DNA of 64,000 bases from NCBI RefSeq assembly GCF_032842945.2, contig NZ_CP146606.1, positions 620,001-684,000 on the forward strand. Reading direction: 5' to 3'. Numbering within the stretch: the first letter of the stretch is position 1; each line of letters starts with the position of its first letter. The stretch is from Roseovarius sp. W115. GTDB lineage: Bacteria > Pseudomonadota > Alphaproteobacteria > Rhodobacterales > Rhodobacteraceae. Under the pieces are notes generated by a model that ran no database searches, was not told where the DNA came from, and saw only the letters and a list, made by a program, of their open reading frames with translations. Position numbers and translations under genes: made by a program. Positions 45,267-55,175 of the stretch are shown piece after piece.

Positions 45267-46160
45267 ATGACAGTGTTTGCCAACAATGGCGCGTGGCATG
45301 CGTCTGAGGATCCAAGGTTAGATTCTGGTTATCGACCTTCGCAAACGGATTGCGTGTTGGAAGTTATTGCGCCAGACCACATCCGAACACGCGTTGAGAC
45401 ACCCCTGCCCAATCTACGCGGCTCAACGTCTCGCATGCGCCATTCTTCATCCGGTTTGGATGTGCGCGCGCCTGATACCACGCTGCAGCAGGTCAAGACA
45501 TCTGTCGCCAAAGCTTTGCCCACGGCACCACCAAGCGCAGACGTTATGGCACACACCGCGCTTGACCAGGTGGTTTGCTTCACGCCCGGTGCGCGCATCC
45601 TGACCGGACAAGGCGAACGCGCGCTCGAAACGCTTCAGGTCGGTGATATGGTTGTCACCCGCGATCAGGGCCTGCGCCCGATCCGCTGGATCGGTCAGCG
45701 CACCGTGCAAGCCGACGGTCTTCTTGCACCAATTGAACTTTGTAATAGCGGACGTGGTGATACGCCTTATGGCCTGCTTGTGTCACCGCATCACCGGATA
45801 CTGTACACCGGGCACCGGGCCAACATGCTGTTTGGCGCATCTGAAGTCTTGGTCGCAGCCAAAGATCTGGTGAACGGGCGCGATATCAGACGCCGCCCCG
45901 TGGCGAAAATCAATTACATCCATTTGATGTTTGACCATCATGAAGTGATCTATGCCGATGGAATCGCGACTGAGAGCTTCCAAGCTACGGATCCTGTCCT
46001 CACAGCGTTGGATGAAACGGCACGCGAAGCGGTGTTTTCTGTCTTTCCAGAACTGCGCACGGCAACAGGTCGTCATCTTGTACCCGCGCGCGCATGCGTG
46101 TCTGAGGAAGACGCAAGAATACTTTCTAACCAAGGTTCAGATGCGGCGTCTTACTCCTAG
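45267..46160 (+). CDS. Hint (hedgehog/intein)-domain protein
   Basis: 297 residues. Residues 1-100 are a low-conservation N-terminal part; a Hint domain begins at C103 (VVCFTPGARILTGQGERALE) with LQVGDMVVTRDQG and the block-B-like SPHHRIL. Such bacterial Hint proteins are common in roseobacters, often attached to secreted proteins. Whether this one self-cleaves is unknown: the Cys nucleophile is present, but no exported partner domain is visible. The SD (GGGG) before 45267 is moderate. The 245 bp upstream hold no gene. Confidence 0.82.
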   Translation: MTVFANNGAWHASEDPRLDSGYRPSQTDCVLEVIAPDHIRTRVETPLPNLRGSTSRMRHSSSGLDVRAPDTTLQQVKTSVAKALPTAPPSADVMAHTALDQVVCFTPGARILTGQGERALETLQVGDMVVTRDQGLRPIRWIGQRTVQADGLLAPIELCNSGRGDTPYGLLVSPHHRILYTGHRANMLFGASEVLVAAKDLVNGRDIRRRPVAKINYIHLMFDHHEVIYADGIATESFQATDPVLTALDETAREAVFSVFPELRTATGRHLVPARACVSEEDARILSNQGSDAASYS

Positions 46161-46222
46161 GCTATATCCCTTGTCTTCTTGCATGTGTATGCATTCAAAC
46201 CGCGCCCGCCGGGATGCTATGG

Positions 46223-46999
46223 TCACGCAGACTTCAAAACAGGGCTTCCACGGCCAGATTGCCAGGAACGCGCGGCTTCCCCAAAAGCGCTGAAGAGCGG
46301 GCGGCTGACAGGATCGTTGGCGGCGTTCCATTCCGGGTGCCACTGCACAGATAGCGCAAATCCAGGTGCGTCCTGCACATAGATCGCCTCGGGCGTGCCA
46401 TCCGGGGCAAGACCATCAATCACAACACCGTCGCCGGGGTCGATGATGCCCTGACCATGCAGCGTGTTGGTCATCACCTCTTGTGCCCCCATCAGTCGGT
46501 GAAAGACACCGCCTTCTGTAAACGTCACCGGATGGCGCAGGGCAAATTGCTCTTCCAACGTGCCATCGGGGGGCATGCGGTGATTGTCACGGCCCGGCAA
46601 GTCGCGGATTTCGGGATGCAGCGTACCGCCCAGCGCAACGTTCATCTCCTGAAAGCCGCGGCACACGCCGAGGATCGGCTGCCCACGCTCAAGGCAGGCC
46701 CGCACCAAAGGCAAGGCAACTGCGTCACGTGCGCGATCAAAAGCTCCATGCGCCTCTGTTGGCTCATGCCCGTATTCTTCGGGATGCACATTGGGGCGCC
46801 CGCCGGTCAGCAAAAACCCATCACAGGCGTCCAAAAGCTCCGGCACGCTGACAAATGCCGGATCGGAGGGCACAAGCATCGGCATACATTCAGACACTTC
46901 CGCGACCGCGGCGGAATTCATCGTGCCCCCGGCATGCACCGGATAGCGCTCGTCAATCTCGTATCTGTTGCCAATGATCCCAATAATCGGGCGTGTCAT
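46223..46999 (-). CDS. Gamma-glutamyl-gamma-aminobutyrate hydrolase-family (PuuD-like) class I amidotransferase
   Basis: 258 residues. Glutaminase-type triad: Cys in LGVCRGFQEMNVALGG near residue 114 and the His-Glu pair in VQWHPEW. PuuD hydrolyses gamma-glutamyl-GABA in putrescine degradation; no other Puu genes are adjacent, so the substrate is inferred only. An upstream in-frame ATG (47059) would add 20 residues; the chosen start MTRPIIGI is family-typical. Confidence 0.88.
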   Translation of the reverse strand: MTRPIIGIIGNRYEIDERYPVHAGGTMNSAAVAEVSECMPMLVPSDPAFVSVPELLDACDGFLLTGGRPNVHPEEYGHEPTEAHGAFDRARDAVALPLVRACLERGQPILGVCRGFQEMNVALGGTLHPEIRDLPGRDNHRMPPDGTLEEQFALRHPVTFTEGGVFHRLMGAQEVMTNTLHGQGIIDPGDGVVIDGLAPDGTPEAIYVQDAPGFALSVQWHPEWNAANDPVSRPLFSAFGEAARSWQSGRGSPVLKSA

Positions 47000-47280
47000 G
47001 CCAAAATCCGTAACCGTTTTTCCCACTATCGTGCAGGCAAGTAGATAAGAAAACCTCAATCAATGCACAAGCACACCTGCAAAACTGCAATTTGATCCAT
47101 CGCCCGGTACGAACCGTATGGTAAGGCTTTTGTCGTACATCCACGAGGCAGGCGGCGGCACGCATTTGTCTATGCACCATTTGCATCCCGGTGCATGGCA
47201 AGCTGTCGCCTGCACACGGGGCCTTGCGGCGGGGTCGTGATGCGCTACACCTTGGGGCAATCATCAGAAAGATATGCCCA

Positions 47281-49833
47281 ATGAAAGATGCCGCGCCTCA
47301 AACGATCTACCTGAAGGACTATCAGCCTTTTGGCTTTGAAATCGACAAGGTTCACCTGACCTTTCGGCTGAACCCAGAGAAAACCCGCGTCATCAGCCGG
47401 ATTGTGTTTCGCCCCAACCCTGAGGCGGAAGAGCGCGATTTTTTCCTTCACGGAGAAGAGCTTGACCTGATCTGGGCCAAGATTGACGGCGCTGAGGTTA
47501 CACCCATCCTGGAAGACGGCGGGTTGCGTTGTGCGGTGCCTGAGAGGGCATTCACCTGGGAAGCCGAGGTCGAGATCAACCCAGAGGCCAATACCGCGCT
47601 AGAAGGGCTATACATGTCAAACGGTATGTATTGCACGCAGTGCGAGGCCGAGGGGTTTCGCAAGATCACGTATTACCCGGACCGGCCAGATGTCATGGCG
47701 CCTTTTGAGGTGCGCATTGAGGGGGATGAAAAGGTCAAGCTGTCCAATGGCAATCCTGGTGCATCTGGTGACGGGTTTGCCGAGTGGCACGATCCCTGGC
47801 CGAAACCGGCCTATCTTTTTGCGTTGGTGGCCGGTGACCTGGTCAACCACCCAGACCGTTTTGAGACAATGTCGGGCCGCGATGTCGAGCTGAATATTTG
47901 GGTGCGCCCCGGCGACGAGGGCAAATGTGCCTTTGGGATGGAGGCGCTCAAGGCGTCTATGCGGTGGGATGAGGACGTCTATGGGCGCGAGTATGATCTC
48001 GATATTTTCAACATCGTCGCGGTGGATGACTTCAACATGGGGGCGATGGAAAACAAAGGGTTGAACATCTTCAACTCCTCTTGCGTTCTGGCCAGCCCCG
48101 AGACCAGCACCGATGGCAATTTCGAACGCGTCGAGGCGATCATTGCGCATGAGTACTTTCACAACTGGACCGGCAACCGCATCACCTGCCGTGACTGGTT
48201 TCAGCTGTGCCTGAAAGAGGGCCTGACGGTGTTTCGCGATGCGCAGTTCACATCGGATATGCGCTCAGAGCCGGTCAAACGTATCTCGGATGTGATTGCC
48301 CTGCGCGCACGTCAATTCTGTGAAGACAATGGCCCGCTGGCGCATCCGGTACGGCCTGAGAGCTTTGTTGAGATCAACAACTTTTATACCGCCACGGTCT
48401 ACGAAAAGGGCGCCGAGGTGATTGGCATGCTCAAAACTCTGGTGGGGGATGAGGCTTATGCCAAGGCGCTTGATCTTTATTTCGAGCGTCACGATGGGGA
48501 CGCGGCCACGATTGAGGATTGGCTCAGGGTGTTTGAAGACACTACGGGGCGTGATCTGAGCCAGTTCAAGCGCTGGTATGAACAGGCGGGTACGCCGCGC
48601 GTGAAAGTGCGCGATACCTATAAGGATGGCACGTTCACTCTGCATCTTGAGCAATCCACGCCGCCTACCCCCGGTCAGGACGTCAAAGACGCCCGCGTCA
48701 TCCCCATTGCTATCGGGCTTCTGGCGCCAAATGGAAATGAAGTGGTGCCCACGCAAGTGCTTGAGATGACGCAAGCCAACCAGAGCTTTGTCTTTGAAGG
48801 TCTGGCCAGCCGCCCGGTGCCGTCCATTCTGCGCGGATTTTCCGCACCTGTGATCCTGGAGCGTGAGAGCGACAACGCCGAACGCGCCTTTTTGCTCGCG
48901 CATGACACCGATCCGTTCAACAAATGGGAAGCGGGACGCGCGCTGGCGCGGGATGGCTTGCTGGCGATGATCCGCAATGGCGCGGGGCCGGATGATGCTT
49001 ATCTGGACGCGATTGAGGCCGTCGCACGTGACGACAACCTTGACCCAGCGTTCCGTGCCCTGGCGCTTGGTCTGCCCAGCCAGGAAGATTTGGCGCAAAG
49101 CCTATATGAGGCAGGCGATACACCCGATCCACAGGCAATCTGGGACGCGCTTGAGACGCTAAAACAGGCGCAAGCGCAAAAGATGCAGGACCTCGCGACG
49201 CGTCTTTATGCACAATATCAGGTGGACGAACCTTATGCCCCGAATGCCGAGCAATCCGGGGCGCGCGCGCTGGCCAATGCGGCCCTTGGCATGATCAGCC
49301 GTGTGGATGGCGGGGCTTTGGCGCAAAAACAGTATGACAACGCTGACAATATGACCCAACAACTGGCCGCCTTGTCTTGTCTTCTCAAGGCAGGCAAAGG
49401 CGCGGCAGCAGTGACCGCGTTTTACGATCAGTGGAAACATGACCGCCTTGTGATCGACAAGTGGTTCAGCTTGCAGATCTTGCAGGCGGATCCGGATGAT
49501 GCGGCCGAAGTGACGCAAATCCTGACAAATCATCCTGATTTTACAATGAAAAACCCAAATCGCTTTCGTGCCACGCTTGGTGCCTTAACGATGAATACTG
49601 CCGGGTTCCACCATGTCTCAGGCGTAGGGTATGGCGTGCTCGCCGACTGGCTGATCAAGCTGGACCCGATCAATCCGCAGACCACGGCGCGCATGTGTAC
49701 CGCCTTTGAGACCTGGAAGCGCTATGATGAGACGCGTCAGGAAATGGCAGCGCGGGCGCTCGACCGCATCCTGGCCCAGCCCGAGCTGAGCCGTGACACA
49801 ACCGAGATGGTGACACGCATTCGCGGTGCGTGA
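47281..49833 (+). CDS. pepN: Aminopeptidase N
   Basis: 850 residues, M1 zinc aminopeptidase, cytosolic. The exopeptidase signature GAMEN lies near residue 255 and the zinc site HEYFHNWTGNRITC at about 290-303, with the third ligand in the LKEGLTVFRD segment. The start at 47281 (MKDAAPQTIYLKDY) fits E. coli PepN; the open frame reaches 47191. Single-gene unit. Confidence 0.95.
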   Translation: MKDAAPQTIYLKDYQPFGFEIDKVHLTFRLNPEKTRVISRIVFRPNPEAEERDFFLHGEELDLIWAKIDGAEVTPILEDGGLRCAVPERAFTWEAEVEINPEANTALEGLYMSNGMYCTQCEAEGFRKITYYPDRPDVMAPFEVRIEGDEKVKLSNGNPGASGDGFAEWHDPWPKPAYLFALVAGDLVNHPDRFETMSGRDVELNIWVRPGDEGKCAFGMEALKASMRWDEDVYGREYDLDIFNIVAVDDFNMGAMENKGLNIFNSSCVLASPETSTDGNFERVEAIIAHEYFHNWTGNRITCRDWFQLCLKEGLTVFRDAQFTSDMRSEPVKRISDVIALRARQFCEDNGPLAHPVRPESFVEINNFYTATVYEKGAEVIGMLKTLVGDEAYAKALDLYFERHDGDAATIEDWLRVFEDTTGRDLSQFKRWYEQAGTPRVKVRDTYKDGTFTLHLEQSTPPTPGQDVKDARVIPIAIGLLAPNGNEVVPTQVLEMTQANQSFVFEGLASRPVPSILRGFSAPVILERESDNAERAFLLAHDTDPFNKWEAGRALARDGLLAMIRNGAGPDDAYLDAIEAVARDDNLDPAFRALALGLPSQEDLAQSLYEAGDTPDPQAIWDALETLKQAQAQKMQDLATRLYAQYQVDEPYAPNAEQSGARALANAALGMISRVDGGALAQKQYDNADNMTQQLAALSCLLKAGKGAAAVTAFYDQWKHDRLVIDKWFSLQILQADPDDAAEVTQILTNHPDFTMKNPNRFRATLGALTMNTAGFHHVSGVGYGVLADWLIKLDPINPQTTARMCTAFETWKRYDETRQEMAARALDRILAQPELSRDTTEMVTRIRGA

Positions 49834-49957
49834 AAGCATAGTTCACATTTCCTGGAAGCCACAGTTCCGCTAAAGCTTTGCGTTTGATCGATTTTTTGTT
49901 TGCTACGCTCTCCACGTGACGTTTATGTGGGTTCGGGGCGCTAATGAGGATTGTTTT

Positions 49958-50488
49958 ATGCATATTCTTGTAGGCCTGCTTGGCGTTGCTGCGGCCGTCT
50001 ATTTCTTTTTCATCCGAGCCAGACATGCCGCTGATGTGGCACATGACGTTGTCGAAATGGCCGGTGATGTGCGCAGTGCGGCGCGTCGTTTTGGTTTTAA
50101 GCGCAAAACCAATGTGCATCCGGTTGAAACCATTGAAGATCCCAATCTGGCCATTGCAGCAATTGCCACGGCGTTTGTTGAGATGGATGACCTGCCTACC
50201 AAGGAGCAACGTGATGCGCTTGATCGGGCGTTGCGCTCTCAACTGGGGATGGATGCAAGCACGTCGCAAGAGGCAACTATTCTGGGGCATTGGTTTGTCT
50301 CAGAGTGCCACGGCACTGAAACAGCTGTTCCGCGTGTGTCCCGTAAGCTTTTCAAACTCAATGGAAAAGAGAGTTTTGAGCCACTTCTGAACGTCATCAA
50401 CACAGCGGTGGGCGCCGGGTCAGGTGAGCTTAATCAAAAGCAACGTGACGCGCTGGATGACATTCGTCGCGCGTTTCGTGTGAGTTAG
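49958..50488 (+). CDS. TerB-like protein with N-terminal membrane helix
   Basis: 176 residues. A transmembrane helix (HILVGLLGVAAAVYFFFIRA) opens the protein, followed by a helical domain (about residues 55-175) that resembles the TerB/DjlA N-terminal fold, including paired acidic segments. Related proteins bind metal ions and appear with tellurite resistance or DnaJ-type proteins; neither is adjacent. A GAGGA SD supports the ATG at 49958. Confidence 0.7.
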   Translation: MHILVGLLGVAAAVYFFFIRARHAADVAHDVVEMAGDVRSAARRFGFKRKTNVHPVETIEDPNLAIAAIATAFVEMDDLPTKEQRDALDRALRSQLGMDASTSQEATILGHWFVSECHGTETAVPRVSRKLFKLNGKESFEPLLNVINTAVGAGSGELNQKQRDALDDIRRAFRVS

Positions 50489-50498
50489 TGCCCAGGGT

Positions 50499-51170
50499 TT
50501 AGTCGTCAGACGGCAGTACAAGCGCAACGGTGTCGGGCCGCAAACGCGGTCGGACAGAATTGAGCGGCTTGCAATAGGGCTGCCGCTTCGTCCAGGCCAT
50601 CATGTCCCTGCGCTTTTTGCTGCTGTGCAAAGGTCCCCAATCTGCTGCGACACCACGCATGCCGCGTGAGACCACCCCATCGCGCGGGACGGTTTTGGCC
50701 ATGATGCGAATAGCACAGCTGAGGTTGGCAACGGGGTTTTTCAAGGCAGAGCCAGAGCGCGCGGTGCACCCATAAAGCCGCGCCGTTGATGGAGAAATCT
50801 GCGTCAGGCCGAACCAGCGACCGCCACCGCCAACAGCCCTTGGGCGATACGTGCTTTCATGTTTGACCAAGGTCGACACAAACCCCACCCAAAAGGCGCG
50901 CCGCGCCTTGGGGCTGGAAGTGGGGTAAGCCGGGCACCAATCGGCGATATCACTTGGCACCGTCGCAGCCAGAGGTTCTCCGTGATTTTTGAGGGCTGCA
51001 AGGGATGTGCGGGTCCATAAGGCCGTACCAGAAATGGTTTCCCATCTGGTACGAGGCAAATTCGCTTCGCGCGCGGGCGGAGACAGCTTGGTATCGGCCA
51101 CAGGTGTCTCGGCGGAGGCAGACAAGGTGGTGGACGCCACCACGATACAACAGGCAAAGAGGCGCAACAT
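50499..51170 (-). CDS. Exported lytic transglycosylase-like protein
   Basis: 223 residues with a signal peptide (cleavage near SASAETP at residue 20). The SLT-type domain shows the catalytic Glu in LVKHESTYRPRAVG and the GLTQISPSTAR motif. It would cleave peptidoglycan glycan strands in the periplasm. Paired with no obvious partner; converges on the TerB-like gene (10 bp apart). Confidence 0.85.
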   Translation of the reverse strand: MLRLFACCIVVASTTLSASAETPVADTKLSPPAREANLPRTRWETISGTALWTRTSLAALKNHGEPLAATVPSDIADWCPAYPTSSPKARRAFWVGFVSTLVKHESTYRPRAVGGGGRWFGLTQISPSTARLYGCTARSGSALKNPVANLSCAIRIMAKTVPRDGVVSRGMRGVAADWGPLHSSKKRRDMMAWTKRQPYCKPLNSVRPRLRPDTVALVLPSDD

Positions 51171-51309
51171 CGGGGCATCGTGACGTGATTCTTGTGTTAA
51201 ATCAACATTCTCGCCAGAGCGCTTTTCCCCTTATTTTCCGCGCCCTTGCCGCTTTTTGGCCGGATTGGTATGGCACATAAGCGCGAAACAGCCGAGAGCA
51301 GACGACTCT

Positions 51310-52593
51310 ATGCCAGACAGCCCGCGCCACAGAGCCGGCCCCTTAAAGGGTATTTCCCGCTTGTTCGGACAGCGAAATTCGCCGTCGACAACGGCCGGTC
51401 CTGCTATGGCTGACAAACGAGCCGAGGATGAGATCGACGCCTTGGCCCGGCGGATCATTCTGCCGTCGCAGATTGTGACCGACGAAGAGATGGTGCGCTC
51501 TATGCATCAGGATCGCGGGCAGAAACTGGCACGACAGGATCTTTGGGATGAGCTGTCCCAAAAGATCAAGTTTGCGGATGCCACGCGTCTGCCAACGCCC
51601 GGTGGCGAGTCCGCGGCTATGCTTATGGCGTTCGGAGCACGAAGTGACCTCGTGGCCGCGGCGGAAGATGCTCTTTACGATGGATTTGCCCCGGATGCCG
51701 AGGGCCTTGCCGCGCTGGAAGATGTTCTGAACGACCATCCTGGCGATTATCCCACGTCGCTTGTGGTGGCGTTGGCGCATGTCGATATTGCCTGGTCCTG
51801 GCGGAACGTGGCGGGCCGAAGCGACCCGGTGCGCGCGGCGGAGCAGTCTTCGGAACATATCGAACGCGCGGCCACAATTCTGGCCCCATTTGACGGGACA
51901 GCCCTTAATGCCCCGTCCTTGATCGCCGCGCGCTGCGCGCTCTTTGCTGCCTGCGAAAAGCGCGGGGTGCGGGTGAGTGAGGAATACGAAAAGTTAATCG
52001 ACCTTGATCCTGCCACACCCCGGCATATGCGCGCTTTGGGGCGGCATATCCTACCGGACTATGCCGGTGGCCTGCAAAAACTTGAGATCAGTGCACGACG
52101 TATCGCGGCCATGACGCAGGACACTTGGGGCGCTGGAGCTTACACTTGGGTCTATCTGGATGCGCTGGCGCTCAAACGACGTGCGCTTGAGCTTTTGGAT
52201 GCGGAGTTCTTTATCGAAGGGCTGCAAGACATCGCATCGCGCAAACAAGACCAACACATCGTTAACCATTTGACAGCATTCAGCGCAATCACAATGGCAC
52301 CGCAAGGCGAAGAAGCACTTTTGACGAAACAGGCGCGACAAAACCGCGAAGATATCCACGCCTGTCTGGATTGGCTTCTCAAGAACCACCTGCGTGAACT
52401 GCACCCGCTGATCTGGTCGCAAACGCTGCTTTCTCCGGGTCTTGGTCCGATGCTGCCGTCGCGGCGCGCTCTGGTGGCCAAGGGCCGACAGACGGCACTA
52501 CGCATCATTGCGGCACAACTGTCATCGATGCTCAAAGATGGTTGCACAATCACCTTTTCGCCGCGCGGTATTGAGCGACAGCGTTTGATTTAA
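51310..52593 (+). CDS. Protein of unknown function with helical repeats
   Basis: 427 residues from ATG 51310 (an in-frame ATG at 51256 is possible). No signal peptide or membrane helix. Largely alpha-helical, with TPR-like spacing around YPTSLVVALAHVDIAWSW and WVYLDALALKRRALELLD, but no confident family. A basic N-terminus (HRAGPLKGISRLFGQR) precedes the helical part. Converges on the DUF2235 gene 5 bp away. Confidence 0.68.
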   Translation: MPDSPRHRAGPLKGISRLFGQRNSPSTTAGPAMADKRAEDEIDALARRIILPSQIVTDEEMVRSMHQDRGQKLARQDLWDELSQKIKFADATRLPTPGGESAAMLMAFGARSDLVAAAEDALYDGFAPDAEGLAALEDVLNDHPGDYPTSLVVALAHVDIAWSWRNVAGRSDPVRAAEQSSEHIERAATILAPFDGTALNAPSLIAARCALFAACEKRGVRVSEEYEKLIDLDPATPRHMRALGRHILPDYAGGLQKLEISARRIAAMTQDTWGAGAYTWVYLDALALKRRALELLDAEFFIEGLQDIASRKQDQHIVNHLTAFSAITMAPQGEEALLTKQARQNREDIHACLDWLLKNHLRELHPLIWSQTLLSPGLGPMLPSRRALVAKGRQTALRIIAAQLSSMLKDGCTITFSPRGIERQRLI

Positions 52594-52598
52594 ACAAG

Positions 52599-53812
52599 TT
52601 ACACAACCGTGTGGTCATCAGGAATGTTGGGTTGGTCATAGTCAGTCGACGTCCCTCGACGCTCAAAGACTGAGCTGTGTACTTTGGACCCAAGGGGCAC
52701 GTACCGCCGTTCAAAGAAAGGCAAATACAGCCACAAAAACGCGGGCCGCTTTGACAGGCAATACTTGGTTTTGATCCGTGGGATGAACTCCAGAATGGCC
52801 CAGGCCCAATTCATCGACCTGTTCCGAGGGGCCTTACCGTCTGGGGCGACATAGCGTCCTTTCTTGTCTTCCCCCAGAACAAGGCTCCGAATTGTGTCGT
52901 CCTTGTAGAGAAGCCCCAGCGCACGCGTCTCATCAATCAGCCATTTGAGTGGGAGTTTGGCAAGCTGGCTTTTGCGTTCGGCATAACCGCCCCCCACATC
53001 TCCGTGCACCCCGGAAAACCAAACTTCCTCCACATCCTGCACCTTGATTTTCGCATCTTGCCTTGGCCGGAATGCGCCACCCCAAAATTCACCCCCTCGG
53101 GCCAGAGCGTCGGCAAAAACATTGTGCGTCGCTCATCCAGACACACCGCATGCCGCACTGCGGCCACCGAAGGGTTGGCCGAAGTATGGGCGTGCGTGCG
53201 AATGCGCGGAACCAGTTCGGTCCATTCGATTACGGACCCAACCGTGTCAAAGAGGCCCAGACAGGCGATGGCGGGACGGCGCGGACGCAGCATACGCTCA
53301 AAAAGGCGCACTTCGGCAAACGGGTTCTTCTCGGGTTCGCGGGCATCCGTTTCATCGCGGCCCGTGCTTTTCCCGATGTTCTTGTACGCCCGGTAGGCAT
53401 AGTCGAGCAGGTTCAGATTTCGAGCATCCATAAGGCCAATATTGTGAATGAGACCGGCTAACATGCGTGCGGTGTAGGCACCCCGGCTGAACCCGATGAT
53501 GAAGATGCGGTCAGGGTCCTGATCGTCGCCATTTTCGCGTTTGCCATCGTCATAATTCTCAACCAGAAACTGGTACGCTTCCTTGACATTCCGGTCGATG
53601 CCCCAGCCCGTGGCGAGGCCCCAAATCTCAACCGCCTTGCGGACAAAATAAGCCCAGCTGTTTTCCGCCCCGAATGTGCCGACTCCGGGATCGTAGAAGA
53701 CAAGTTGATCGGCATCTTTCTTAAGGCAGCCATAAAGACGCAGGATGTTTGTGCGGTTGCGGGCGATTTCATTGGATGTGCCATCGCAGAGCAGAACAAT
53801 GTTTTTGGGCAT
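52599..53812 (-). pseudogene. DUF2235 hydrolase-like protein, split by a 1-bp frameshift
   Basis: The first frame (53812 leftward) begins MPKNIVLLCDGTSNE and has the alpha/beta-hydrolase elbow GFSRGAYTAR; it stays in register to LWPEGVNF. The second frame continues GGAFRPRQDAKIKVQ then DVEEVWFSGVHGDVGGGY (the conserved His-Asp segment). The break is at an A4/C4 stretch (plus strand 53080-53087). One extra base restores 404 residues. DUF2235 proteins are related to T6SS Tle1 phospholipases; no secretion genes are adjacent. Probable sequencing error, otherwise a recent pseudogene. Confidence 0.85.
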
Positions 53813-53922
53813 AACGATACCTTGTCGAAAAACAGAAGTTTCAAATTCAAATAGGTCTTAATAAAACAGCAATTTGTTAACCCATCGCGCTTTGTCCCGC
53901 AAATTCGATGCGCGTAACCTTG

Positions 53923-54243
53923 CTAATCTGAGTGGCCGAAACTTTCGCCCCAATCACGGAACGCCTGGATCAAGGGACCCAGCGCTTTGCCGGCATCTGT
54001 CAGTACATATTCTGAACGAGGTGGATTGGTGGAATAGGCGCGCCGCGACAAAACCCCGGCCTGTTCCAGGGTTTTCAGTCGGCCTGACAGAGTGTTTGGC
54101 GAAACGTTCAATTCGTCTTGCAGGTCCTGAAACCGACGCGGGCCTTCAAGAAAAAATTCCCGCAAAATCAGAATAGACCACCGGTCTCCAACGACATTGG
54201 CGGTGCGCATCACAGGGCAATTGTTGCGATCATAGCTTTTCAT
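53923..54243 (-). CDS. HxlR-family transcriptional regulator
   Basis: 106 residues, winged helix-turn-helix of the HxlR (MarR-like) type. It has the N-terminal NxCPV Cys (position 9), WSILILREFFLEGPRRFQDL and the recognition segment SPNTLSGRLKTLEQAGV. HxlR members act as dimers and often sense electrophiles or oxidants through this Cys. Divergent from the membrane protein at 54351, with operator-like inverted repeats between, so it probably controls that gene and itself. Confidence 0.9.
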   Translation of the reverse strand: MKSYDRNNCPVMRTANVVGDRWSILILREFFLEGPRRFQDLQDELNVSPNTLSGRLKTLEQAGVLSRRAYSTNPPRSEYVLTDAGKALGPLIQAFRDWGESFGHSD

Positions 54244-54286
54244 TTGTCCAATTTAGCATGGAAATTCAAAAATTGAATTGACTATC

Positions 54287-54320
54287 ATATTTGAAGTTAC
54301 CTATATCAAATATAGTAACT
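54287..54320. promoter_or_regulatory. Probable HxlR operator
   Basis: Two interlocked perfect inverted repeats: ATATTTGA / TCAAATAT (54287-54294, 54306-54313) and AGTTAC / GTAACT (54295-54300, 54315-54320). A third (ATTCAA-AAA-TTGAAT, about 54264-54278) lies on the HxlR side. Confidence 0.65.
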
Positions 54321-54350
54321 ACTAATTTCGTATCTACTGGAGGTTTTTCT

Positions 54351-55088
54351 ATGTTGGACATGTTCTTTTTGGCGTTCGTTGATGTGTTCACGATCCTGTT
54401 GCCGATTTTCGCAGTACTGCTTTGCAACGCGGCGGCGATCAATGCGGGTCTGACCCAGCATCACCGCATTTGGGTCGTTGGGGGATTTGCCACCGCACTT
54501 GCGCTCTGGGCGGTTGTTTCGATGGAAATGTCGCGCAACAACCTGTTCAATGTGCCGGTTACCCTAGGCGACCCGCCAACAGTTCTGATCGTCTTGTTTG
54601 GCGGGGCGCTGACCCTTTGGGCGCTGTCACAGCTCACCTTTACCGGACGCAGGTTGACCCATGCGCTGAGCAATGCTGACCTGGTCGCCTTTCAAATCCC
54701 CCGCATGATGGGTGCCTTGTTCCTGCTGGGCTGGGCCGGAGGGGTTATCCCCTGGCAGTTTGCCTTGCCAGCTGGGCTTGGCGACGTCTGGGCGGGGCTT
54801 TTTGCCTGGCAGGCGTGGAAAGCCGCCCGTGTGGCCGCACCAAATGCACGCCAGTTGATCTTGCGTGCCAACATCATCGGCATGGTTGACTTTGCATTTG
54901 CGGTTTTCTTTGGCATCATCACGTCAGAAGGATTTGCGCATCTTCTGGCGCATGACACGCCCAACATCATCAACCTGCATCCGCTAGCCATGTTCCCGGG
55001 TTATTTTGTGCCGCTGTTCCTGGGCGCCCACCTGATATCCTTGTCTCGTTTGCGTCAGCGCGACCCAGGGCTCTCTGTGGCAGCGTGA
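54351..55088 (+). CDS. Integral membrane protein under HxlR-type control, unknown function
   Basis: 245 residues, seven or so transmembrane helices, few charged residues. A strong GGAGG SD supports ATG 54351. No transporter signature recognised. Divergent from HxlR, which is the best clue to its role (possibly response to a reactive compound). Confidence 0.72.
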   Translation: MLDMFFLAFVDVFTILLPIFAVLLCNAAAINAGLTQHHRIWVVGGFATALALWAVVSMEMSRNNLFNVPVTLGDPPTVLIVLFGGALTLWALSQLTFTGRRLTHALSNADLVAFQIPRMMGALFLLGWAGGVIPWQFALPAGLGDVWAGLFAWQAWKAARVAAPNARQLILRANIIGMVDFAFAVFFGIITSEGFAHLLAHDTPNIINLHPLAMFPGYFVPLFLGAHLISLSRLRQRDPGLSVAA

Positions 55089-55175
55089 GCTGCTCTTTGG
55101 GCAAGGCATATCGTCTTGCCCGCATCGCTGCCGTGGCCTAAAACCGCGGCGAGGACGTCAAGCGGAGCATGACCG

